Assembly (NCBI RefSeq): GCF_029931775.1
Contig: NC_079324.1
Coordinates: 65,293,268 to 65,357,267, forward strand
Reading direction: 5' to 3'
Origin: Euleptes europaea
Taxonomy: Eukaryota > Chordata > Lepidosauria > Squamata > Sphaerodactylidae
DNA length: 64,000 nt
The notes under the pieces were generated by a model. It was not told the origin of the DNA and ran no database searches. It saw only the letters and a list, made by a program, of their open reading frames with translations. Positions 55,159 through 64,000 of the stretch are shown piece after piece. Made by a program: the position numbers and the translations under genes. Numbering within the stretch: position 1 is the first letter of the stretch; every line of letters starts with the position of its first letter.

Positions 55159-55860
55159 GGCGGCGGTCTGCTGCTCGGTGCCCGCGCCTCGGCCTCCGCG
55201 CCGCTCCTCCTCCGCGTGCCGCTCGCTGGGCCGCCGCTGCGCCGACTGCGGCCCCGGCGGCCGCGCCTCGCCTCCCAACCGGCGTGGCCGGCGGGGATTG
55301 GCTGGCGCGAGGTGACGAGGCGGCGGAGCAGGCCGCCGATTGGCGGAGGGGGCGGTCGCTCCCGGTGGCGTCATGCGGCCGCGCCCGCGCCGCCACGTCG
55401 GCCTCGCAGGGGCGGGCGCGACTGCGCAGGCGCGGGAGTGGCCTGGTGGCCCGGGAGTGCGCGGCGCGCGCGCGTCCCGCGGAACTCCCTGCCGCGGGGC
55501 CTTCGCCCCGAGCCATGGCCCGGCCCGGCTTTGCGGAGAGGCCCGCGCAGGCCTCGTCCTCTGGCTGCCGGCGCACGCGGGGCCCGGGAGGCAGGAGGCG
55601 GGGCTGCCCCGAGTGGGGGCTGCAGGGGGCTGGGCCCCCCCGCTCCGGGCCCCTCCTCTTGCGCCTCCGAGGAGGGAGGGAGGGAGGGGGCACCGACGCC
55701 TTGGCCCAAAAGCCCCCGGCGGCCCCCACCCCCGTGCCGGGTGGGGAGTCGACGTGCCGAGCGGAGCTGGTCGCTGGGAGGCCTGCTGGCCGGAGAAGCG
55801 CCCCGGGGCCACATCCTGGTGCCGCCGCTGGCGGGGGGTTATTCGGGGGGGGTGCGGGGG
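54560..55860. promoter_or_regulatory. CpG island of XBP1
   Basis: CpG-dense DNA over XBP1 exons 1-3 and about 700 bases upstream. Long frames on both strands here are a composition effect. Confidence 0.75.
55283..55301 (-). promoter_or_regulatory. ER-stress element (ERSE) of XBP1
   Basis: On the gene strand the sequence is CCAAT, nine bases (CCCCGCCGG), then CCACG: an exact ERSE consensus CCAAT-N9-CCACG. It lies 125-143 bases before the start codon. In human, ATF6 with NF-Y acts on such a site to raise XBP1 mRNA. A second CCAAT box lies at 55339-55343 on the same strand. Confidence 0.88.
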
Positions 55861-57121
55861 GAGAGAGAGAAATGTCGCCTTCAGTGGGAATCCAGCCGCG
55901 TGGGCGCCGCCCCCCCAGCCCCCCCCCCACCTTGGCTTCGCTCCAGGGGCTGCCGGCTGAACCGGTTCTGCTTCAATCGCTTTGCAACGGGCTGCTGCTT
56001 GTTTGCATATCCTGGTTTGGAACCGGAATCCCTTCCCGCACGCGAGGGGAGTCCGTGTACCCAAGGAGGCTTGGCAGGCGCCCACTGGCGCAGCGTGGTG
56101 AATAAACACCGGAGCTGCTGCCTGGGAAGGCCCTTCCCCCCCCCCCACTGCCCCCCCCCCCCAGAAATCCCTGCTGAGCTGCCAGGATGCTGAGCGTCAA
56201 GCAGCTCCCCAAAAACGGTGGTCCTTCTCTGTTCCATGATAAAGGCCAGGAGTTGGTGTAGGCAGTCAGGGCAAGTATTTGCTCCATGTGCACTGGGGAG
56301 GGGGAAGGCCTCAGCCTGCAGAGTGCGGCTGGTACTGTCATTTCCTGGGCCCAGCTGGCTCATAGAAACATAAAAACAGCCCTGCTGGATCAGACCTGCG
56401 TCCCATCTAGTCCAGCAACCTGTTTCTTACAGCGGCCAGCCAATAGGGCCCTCCCCGCTTCTACCTCCCAGCACTGGTGCGTAGAGGTTTGCTGGCTTTA
56501 TATGCAGTGGTTCGTCTCTGTCCCCGTGGCTGAGGGGCCTCTCCTCCACACATCTGCACAACCCCCTTTCAAAGCCACCTGTGCTCATGGCCCATCATCC
56601 CCTCCACTGGCAGTGAATTCCACTTGTTGAGTATAGAATCATTCGTATTCATTCTAACTTGGACTCTACATTAGCAAGGTCAGATGGCACCAAGGTGCTG
56701 ATGTGTCCAGTTGTTTGCATACTTTCCCACCTATTCAGTCTGAGCATGTGGACAGACTCCTTGGAGGTTATATATGACCCTTCCTGGCTGCTTAAATCTA
56801 CTTGGAAGGCTGGCTGGCTGGGTCTGAGAGGTACTTAAGCCTCCTTGTCACTTCTAAGGAAGCCTGCTCTAGGCCCAGGAGATCTCAGTAATTATCGACC
56901 AGTCTCCAATGTTCCATTCTTGAGCAAGCTGATTGACTGGGTGCTGGCTGGATAACTTCAAGCTTTCCTGGATGAGGCTAAGTTTTAGACCCCTTCCAGT
57001 CTGGTTTTAGGCCTGGTTATGGGACTGAAACAGCCTTGGCGTCCCTGGTGGGTGACCTGTGCTGAGAGATGGACTCTGTTGAGTCCTCTGGACCTCTAAA
57101 CAGCTGTTGGTACCATCCATC
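55861..57121. other. Upstream flank of XBP1
   Basis: After the CpG island the DNA becomes ordinary, with a LINE tail at 56362. No further gene is recognised on either strand. Confidence 0.5.
56362..56645 (-). mobile_element. CR1/L2-like LINE tail
   Basis: Reversed tail AGCCCTGCTGGATCAGACCT, TCTAGTCCAGCAACCTG, then CAGTGAATTCCACTTGTTGA. Same family as the 10.1-kb copy. Confidence 0.7.
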
Positions 57122-58372
57122 ATGGTATCATAGAGTTAGAGGGGACCACCAGGGTCATCTAGTCCAATCCCCTGCACAATGCAGGAAATTCACAACTGCC
57201 TCCCTACCCCTACTCCATGCACAGAAGATGGCCAAGGTGCCCTCCCTTTCATGATATGCCTAAGGTCATAGAATCAGCATTGCTGACAGATGGCCATCTA
57301 GCCTCTGCTTAAAAACCTCCAGGGAAGGAGAGCCCACCACCTCCCGAGGAAGCCTGTTCCACTGAGGAACTGCTCTAATGGTTAGAAAATTCTTCCTAAT
57401 GTCTAGACGGAAACACTTTTGATTTAATTTCAACCCGTTGGTTCTGGTCCGACCTTCTGGGGCAACAGAAAACAGCGCCATCCTCTATATCAGTGGTTCT
57501 CAACCTTTTTCTAACCGTGGCCCCCTTCTGACCTTGTTTCCTTCCTGTGGCCCCCTTGTCCTACCCTCGAAAGGTAGCTATTTAAATGTTTTGTTTGTAA
57601 ATAGCAAAGGAACAAAGAGGCATAAACAGCCACACAAAATCCACACATGCAGTTCTTATTGGGAAACTGACATTTGCAAAAAATACTCCACAAAAAGGAA
57701 TACAGCATGTTAATAAAAACAATGTTCACATACAAGGGAGTACACCATTGCACAAGATTACAGCGATGCAAAAATCCACAGTTGCAAACGATGCATAGAA
57801 GTGCAATGAAGAAAGTCATGTGTTAGGTTTTCAGTCCACTGAAGGTACAAATTGTATTCCAAAATGAAACCTGTGTTTAGATACAGTGTCAGCATGTGGT
57901 CACAGCAATGTTGCCACAGAGTGCGCATGGCGATCTGTTCACTGGGAAGCACGGTCACTTCCCTGTTCACTCCTCTGTTTTCTTTTTTCTGTTTTATTTT
58001 CTTGGTCACTTCTGTTTTCTTCACTTCTCACTTCCCTCTGTGGCCCCCTAGTCTTGTACTGTGCCCTCCCCCCATTTACACAATTTTCACTTGTGGCCCC
58101 TTTGGAATATCCTAGCCCCGCCCCCGGGGGGGCATATGGCCCCAGGTTGAGAACCACTGCTCTATGTAACAGCCCTTTAAGTACTTGAAGGTGGTTATCA
58201 TATCACCTCTTCAGGCTAAACATACCCAGCTCCCTCAACCTTTCCTCATAGGACTTGGTCTCCAGACCCCTCACCATCTTTGTTGCCCTCCTCCAGACAA
58301 GTTCCAGCTTGTCTACATCCTTCTTAAATTGTGGTGCCCAAAACTGAACACAATACTCTAAATGAGGTCATG
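57122..58372 (-). mobile_element. CR1-like LINE 3' end, split by a hAT element
   Basis: 57122-57490 and 58160-58372 join into one CR1 tail of the same kind as 32640-33245 (minus-strand [27 protein letters not shown]). A 669-bp hAT element interrupts it. Confidence 0.8.
57491..58159. mobile_element. hAT (Charlie-like) non-autonomous element with 8-bp duplication
   Basis: Ends CAGTGGTTCTCAACC and GGTTGAGAACCACTG are exact 15-base inverted repeats. Flanks CTCTATAT and CTCTATGT match at 7 of 8 bases. The uninterrupted CR1 copy at 33 kb shows the original target sequence CTCTATGT. Confidence 0.88.
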
Positions 58373-58562
58373 GAATCATAGAATCATAGTTGGAAGGGAC
58401 CACCAGGGTCATATAGTCCAACCCACTGCCCAATGCAGGAAATTAACAACTACCTCCCCCCCACATCCCCAGTGACCCCAACCCTCCCCCCACCATGCAG
58501 GATCCCACAATCAAAGCACTCCCAACAGATGGCCATCCAGCCTCTGCTTAAAAACCACCCTC
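58373..58562 (-). mobile_element. Second CR1-like LINE tail
   Basis: Another reversed CR1 tail, ATCATAGAATCATAGTTGGA, then GATGGCCATCCAGCCTCTGC, abutting the preceding copy. Confidence 0.75.
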
Positions 58563-61039
58563 TAACCAGAGCAGAGTAAAGCGATACCATCACTTCACAT
58601 GGTGACCCCTTTGCGGGCCCATAAAATTAGACCCCATGTCCCAAAGTTCACCAAACATCAGTGACCGTCTAAGAAGAGTCCCTTGCAGCCATGGTGCAAA
58701 TTTGGGAACTCTACCTCCAAAAATGCCCCCACAGGAGCTTTGAAAAAATCCCCATAGACTATAATGGGCCTGAGTTTTTCAGTAAACCCGGAAATAAGCC
58801 AAATTCTGCAATTTACTGGTATGTGTATTTGGTTTACTGAAAAAACCCAGGCCCAATAAACCTGAACCTGAAATTTACCGATTTTAAAAAATTAATTATT
58901 ATTTTTTTGCACAACCCTCCTCTGTGGGACCGCTGACCAATCCCTCAGAGCCCGTTGCTTTTGCAGAACTGGAGCCCTCTGCAGCAGCAGCAGCAGGTGG
59001 AGCAGGGGCAGTTGGAGTGCTGCTCCACACGGGATGGGCCAGTGTTGTTTGGATGGGCAGGGCATGTACCTCAGGGTAGTAGCCCAGCAAATGGAGCCCC
59101 CTCTGTGGTGATGGGGCATCCGCGGACCCTGCCACCTATGTCTCAGGTGTCTATTAAGGTAGTGATTGAACAGGGAGCAGACCAGGAGGCCGACATTCCT
59201 GGTGCAATATGGGCTAGTTGCTGTGACCCATCTGGATCCTGCCACTCTGCCATGGGGCTGCCATCTCACCTGTTCCAGCTGAGGTCCTGCACCATCGTGG
59301 CCCAGGCAGCCACCGGTCTGGTCTGTTGTCGTTTGGCTCCTGATGGGGGATATAAATGCCATAGAGCCATGATTCTCTCTGATCTTACTTAGAGAGATAT
59401 TTGGGCCATAAACAACAGCAATCTGAACAATGATTGTCGATGGTCCTAATTTATTCCAATATTGAAGAGGGAAATACTTGGATTAATGAACTGGCCCTAC
59501 TTCTTGTGAGTGTTTTAAAGCTTGTTCAGTGATGTTCTACTTTGTATTTTAAATACTTTTACTTTATGGTGTGTATTTTATGAATATGAACCACTGAGGA
59601 AGGCCTTGTGGCCGATATGTGTTTGGCTTTATTGAAAATATTTTTAAAATTTGTATTGTGTTAAGGTTCTGCTAGTTTATCTTATGTAACCCATTGGTAT
59701 TCTTACTGTTATTAGGCCATGTTTCAACCTCCTTTGAGTACCTGGCTTTTTGGGGTTGAGTTTTTTCTTCCCCTTTATGTTTTCGTTCCCCTGTGGCATG
59801 GAGCCATTCATCCCCTCTCCTACTTAGGCACCCTTCCTTAGTGGGCTAAAGCGGGGAGTCATAGACTTTGCTGCGGGGGCTCTCTTGGTGCCCCAATGTC
59901 TGCTGTCCCCCTGCCTGGCAGATGGTGCATCAGTGACACACTGGGTCTCGCACACCCATCTGTAGTGTGCACTGAAGTGCATTGATTCTGGGGTTCCTGC
60001 CGCTCATGCCGCAGGCCTCTGTTGGGACTGTACTGTCGCTGGGTCTTTCCTCCCTGCCCCTGGCATTCTGGAAGCAACTGCACAGCTCTGTTAGCTTCCC
60101 TTGTTCTGCCAAGGTAAGCCCCCCCCCCCCGCCTCCTTCTCTTCTTCCATGACAACACCAGCGCTGTGGAGGTAGCTTTGCTGGCTGTTTGCATTCCCAG
60201 CAACAGCTATGCAATTCTGTCTTTTCCTGGTAATGGGCAGACGTGCCTGTCCTTTGCTGAGAAGTCATATCCTACAGGGCAGACTGCGCCTCTGTGCTCA
60301 GACTGAGGAGCAGACCCTGCAGGTTAGAGCTGGTGCCATGGAGCAGGTGAGCCTGTCAGGTGCCAGCAGTGGGCCCAGCTCCAAGCCTCCGGGGGAACTG
60401 TGAGCAGGCCCCTTTCGCACTTGAATCGTGTGACCAAAGCAATTGCCTTGCTGGATAGAGAAACGGGAGTTTAACCCTAACCCCGCATTTTTATGTAGGG
60501 TGTATAAAAAGAAACAAACAGCAGACTTGCTGCATTTTATGGCCCAGTGACTCTCCTGATTCTTTTCATACTTCCTGTGGAGTTGGTCTGCAGAGCAAGG
60601 GTCCATTAATTGCACCTGAGGAAGTGTGCCCTAGTCCACAAAAGCTTGTGCTGGGATAAAATGTTGCTGGTGCCACAATGTTCCTCTTTATTTTTGCTGC
60701 AGCAGACTAGCACTCCTGCCCCTCTAGAATTATTCTTGAAGAATGAGATCCAAAGGACCATTTCTTTCAGCACTCTGATTCCAGCACTGGGCAGGCAGGA
60801 GGCCCTGGGAGTCCCGCAAGCGAGGCAAGAAGCATACTCAGGACCTGGGACTCAAGGTGCCCCTCTTCCAGGAGCTATAATGACCAGGAGCTGCTCCAAA
60901 GGCCAAACTCCTCATGGAAAATGTCGACACGTCTAAGTCCGGACTTTAGCTGTGCACTCCTAAGGAGGTCTTCACTGAATCCTACGCAAGTTTCTTCAGT
61001 GGGGCTTGCCTCTAGGACAGTGCTATTAGACTTGCATTA
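58563..61039. other. Repeat-rich spacer without a recognised gene
   Basis: 58590-58870 shares the phrase GGGAACTCTACCTCCAAAAATGC with the tandem block at 62.8 kb. 58880-59400 has open frames on both strands that match nothing I know. 60605-60720 is a repeat related to 7985-8115. Nothing coding is supported. Confidence 0.4.
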
Positions 61040-61340
61040 TAAAGGTAAAGGTCCCCTGTGCAAGCACCGGGTCATTATTGACCCATGGGGTGATGTCACA
61101 TCCTGACATTTTCTAGGCAGACTTTGTTTACGGGGTGGTTTGCCAGTGCCTTCCCCAGTCATCTTCCCTTTACCCCCAGCAAGCTGGGTACTCATTTTAC
61201 TGACCTCGGAAGGATGGAAGGCTGAGTCAACCTTGAGCAGGCTACCTGAAACTGACTTCCGTCGGGATCGAACTCAGGTCATGAGCAGAGCTTTTGACTG
61301 CAGTACTGCAGCTGACCACACTGCGCCACTTTGGGGCTCC
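61040..61340 (-). mobile_element. tRNA-derived SINE with 13-bp target duplication
   Basis: On the minus strand the head has box A TGGCGCAGTGTGG and box B GAGTTCGATCCC, followed by a long body and a TTTACCTTTAT tail. A perfect 13-bp duplication TAGACTTGCATTA flanks it (61027-61039 and 61341-61353). A well-preserved lizard SINE. Confidence 0.85.
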
Positions 61341-61353
61341 TAGACTTGCATTA

Positions 61354-62740
61354 CAGGACATGCCTATTCCTGCCATGCATGCTCTTCAAAACGGTGGATT
61401 TAGAGAGCCTTGCCTTTCGGCTTTGAAGCTGAAGAAATTCTCTGGGAGTGAGATCATTACAATGAGCATCAGTTTTTTTAAAGTTGGTCTAAGTTGGTCC
61501 TCAGTGTGGATTGCAGTGATTTTTAAAAAAAACACTTTTTGATTGATGAAAATTATTTTGTTGTACATGTGTATATCCAGCCTTTCTGGGTGGCAGACTG
61601 CCTCGACATGTGAAGAATGGCTTTCCTTCACTCCTGTACAGCTACAGCCTGTCCAAACCTCAACGTAGGTTTAATTTCTGCCTAGGCAGCCTGGCTTTAT
61701 TATGAGGCCCTCCAGTGGTCAAAGCTGAGACAGCGTGTGTTGTCGCCAGAAGGCGGAACCATCCCATCTCGCAAAGCAGACTCAGGCCCAGCAATGTCTT
61801 TTGCTTCTCTGGTCTCCTTTGGTTTTGGGGCTCTCATGAGGCCGAGGACAAATGTGCCATTCCCGGAGGTGGCTCTTCAAAATGCTCCCATTCTGGTCAC
61901 TTCAGTGAGTGAGGCTGGCCTATAGCTGGCCAGCCGGGACTAGGCAGTAGGCAGAAACATCGAGGCTGCTACCCGAGGCAGGTTGGGGCGTTCCAATGGT
62001 GCTGAAGCAAGCAGGGCTGGCGGCATCACAGGAGCCACTCTGCTCAGACCCAGGTGACATTGCCCCGGTAAATCTTCAGTGCAGTGGGGCTCAGGCCGAC
62101 CCTGCAGAGCGCCAAACTCACACTGGCCAATAGTAAGTTAATGGGCCTGGCTACTCCCGGCAAGTGATGTGCTCTGTTGTCTAGTTACGGGACAAGAACA
62201 CAATAACATAAAAGAGCCTTGTGGGATCATAACGACCAGTCCACTTAGCCTGCCATCATGCTTCCCACAAGGGCCAACTAGTTGCTTCTGGGATGCCTAC
62301 AAGTGCAGCACAAAGGCTGCTGCTGCCCTGCTTCTGCTGGAACAGAAGACATCCACAGTTTGACCCATTTGGGGGCTTTTATAACTTTTTTCCTGTGTGT
62401 GTGTGTGGGGGAGTCAAAGTGGGGTGGGTTTGATTGCCTCTGTGTGGGACTGTGCTTTCTCCTGTTTTCATCGGTTGCCAACTTTGTCTGGAGTTAACTG
62501 TGGGTCAGTGAGTCTCTTTCTGGCTGGTTGCTATTGTTTCCAATGGGCTGTGCAGCCGCTCCTGTTGTTTCTAATGGGCTAGCCTGTCATTCGTTTTATT
62601 GCATCCCCTGTAATATATTTTCAATGGAGTCAATGTAAGTCAACTGACATTCCCCTCTCCCATTATCTTCAATGGGCCGGGCAGCCTCTCCCATTGTTTC
62701 CAATGGGCTGACTTGTCATTCCTTTTAGTACATCCCTTTT
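61354..62740. other. Spacer, decayed LINE tail near 62205-62295
   Basis: AACATAAAAGAGCCTTGTGG near 62206 looks like another LINE tail. The repeated phrase TTGTTTCCAATGGGCT occurs at about 62535 and 62693. No gene is seen. Confidence 0.4.
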
Positions 62741-62824
62741 AATGGCTTTACTCCCCCGGGCCGGGGTAATGGTATGGCCCAACTGCTGAGGCAGCCAGAC
62801 CACCGGCCGGGCAGATGGGTGGGG

Positions 62825-63190
62825 GGGACCCCTTCTGGGCCCCATATCTCGGGACCCTCTGATCCAATCTTCACAAAACTTGGGGTTTCTTGCAAGAAAG
62901 GTCCCCTCAACCTACCCTGAAAGTTTGGGACGTCTACCTCCAAATATGCCCCCCCCGGAGCCGCGGAATGCCGCCAATGTGTTTTAAGTGGCTTTATTCC
63001 TGTAGGCGATTTGGGGGGGCACCCCTTCCAGGCCCCATGTCTCGGGACCCTCTGATCCAATCTTCACAAAACTTGGGGGTTCTTGCAAGAAGGGTCCCCT
63101 CAAGCTACCCTGAAGGTTTCGGACCTCTATCCCCAAAAAATGCTCCCCCCGGAGCCGCGGAAAGGCGCGAATGTGTTTTTAATGGCTTTA
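62825..63190. repeat. Tandem duplication, two units of about 180 bp
   Basis: The string GGGACCCTCTGATCCAATCT recurs at about 62849 and 63047, followed in each unit by TTCACAAAACTTGGGG and CGGAGCCGCGGAA. The units are similar but not identical. Confidence 0.75.
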
Positions 63191-63408
63191 TTTGGCTGAA
63201 TTTTCCCCCGAACTCAGAACTTGGTGCCAAATTCCACCGATCCGAATCGGGGGAGTTTGGACTTTGGCTTTTCCCAAATTAAAATGGGCTGAATTTTGCC
63301 AAATCCGAATTTTGCCAAAAAAAAAAATTCGACAACCCTATCTGCTACCAAATACGACAAGAAATTGTCCTTCAGGGACGCTGGGCCCACACCTCTGAGG
63401 GCCTTAAA

Positions 63409-63580
63409 CAGGGATGCCCAATCTTTTGGCTTCCCTGGGCCACATTGGAAAAAGAAGAATTGTCTTGGGTCACACATAAAATACAGTAATGCTAGCTAAT
63501 TCATTTTGTTTTAAGTAAGTTTATGATTTTGTGTTGTGCATTCATAGCCGTCCTGGGCCACAGTTTGGACAAGCCTGGCC
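63409..63580. mobile_element. Short hAT-like remnant
   Basis: Left part CAGGGATGCCCAATCTTTTG, right part GGGCCACAGTTTGGACAAGC, both with GGGCCAC, arranged as worn inverted ends. Strongly shortened. Confidence 0.4.
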
Positions 63581-63790
63581 TTAAAGATAAGAACCAGCAC
63601 GCTGGATTGTGCGGAGAGACAAAGGGGCAGCCAGTGGAGTTCTTTCAGCATAGGGGTGATATGATACTTAATAACCCTTTATTATATCTCTTCCTCGTCT
63701 TATTTGTCAAAGACTCAAATCCTGTAGCCTTTCCTAGTCAGGAAGGTGTTCCAAACCCCTGTTCACGTCGCTTGTCCTTATTTTATTTTT

Positions 63791-64000
63791 AGAAGAAGAG
63801 TTGGTTTTTATATGCCGATTTTCTCTACCACATAAGGAAGAATCAAACCGGTTTACAGTCACCTTCCCTTCCCCTCCCCACAACACCCTGTGAGGTAGGT
63901 GGGGCTGAGAGAGCTCGAAGAGAGCTGTGACTAGCCCAAGGTCACCCAGCTGGCTTCATGTGGAGGAGCTGGGAAACCAACCCAGTTCATCAGATTAGCG
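63791..64000 (-). mobile_element. tRNA-derived MIR/CORE-like SINE, cut by window end
   Basis: Reverse of the 28.6- and 30.6-kb family: AGAAGAAGAGTTGGTTTTTA, CAACACCCTGTGAGGTAGG, CCAAGGTCACCCAGCTGGC. The tRNA-like head lies beyond position 64000. Confidence 0.75.

Noticed and set aside
54464-56193. Long frames of 380-490 codons on both strands over the XBP1 promoter
   Set aside because: GC-composition artefacts; the XBP1 exons are the only part with conserved sequence.
58899-59392. Overlapping frames of 145-156 codons on both strands as a gene after XBP1
   Set aside because: No recognisable motif, splice support or start context; the neighbourhood is repeat-rich.
61250-61340. Functional tRNA gene on the minus strand
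   Set aside because: Boxes A and B exist, but no cloverleaf or anticodon arm fits; it is the head of a SINE.
1-64000. CRISPR arrays, operons, bacterial or phage systems
   Set aside because: The window is spliced vertebrate DNA. Tandem repeats here are microsatellites or element-internal, without CRISPR-like spacers.

Overview
This is nuclear DNA from a vertebrate, most likely a squamate reptile. The split genes have GT-AG introns and CpG-island promoters. The introns and spacers are full of CR1- and L2-like LINE tails, an L1 tail, hAT-type DNA elements, tRNA- and 5S-derived SINEs, a Penelope-like endonuclease fragment and solo LTRs, a mix typical of lizards. A gecko is possible, but that is a guess from the repeats alone.

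Layout, left to right: (1) 705-9609 (+), the last nine coding exons of a class II sugar transporter of the SLC2A11 (GLUT11) type; its 5' exons lie outside the window. (2) 12348-17059 (-), complete HSCB, the mitochondrial iron-sulfur co-chaperone, six exons. (3) 17060-17277, a 218-bp bidirectional promoter with a ZNF143/THAP11-type motif. (4) 17278-43977 (+), complete CHEK2, the DNA-damage checkpoint kinase, 14 coding exons and 542 codons. (5) 45925-47887 (+), complete CCDC117, five exons. (6) 53609-55158 (-), complete XBP1, five exons. XBP1 keeps both IRE1 hairpins, the 26-nt unconventional intron, the XBP1u arrest-peptide frame and an exact ER-stress element (CCAAT-N9-CCACG). (7) From 56 kb to the end I see only repeats.

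All five genes look intact where visible; summed exon lengths keep frame and match the human proteins closely. HSCB, CHEK2, CCDC117 and XBP1 are also neighbours in human, but in human the order is CHEK2(-) HSCB(+) CCDC117(+) XBP1(-). Here the HSCB/CHEK2 pair is flipped, so CHEK2 rather than HSCB abuts CCDC117. HSCB (iron-sulfur transfer) and CCDC117 (reported MMS19 partner) touch related biology, CHEK2 acts in DNA damage and XBP1 in the unfolded-protein response; the cluster is conserved synteny, not an operon.

I did not find a new biological system. The points most worth checking are the CHEK2 N-terminus (21-alanine run, only two SQ motifs, no TQ at the usual ATM site), the local inversion, the shared ZNF143 motif in two promoters, an unexplained exon-like stretch after CCDC117, and a 2.2-kb foldback element in a CHEK2 intron. 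Exon borders were read by eye from splice signals and frame continuity, without transcripts or alignments.
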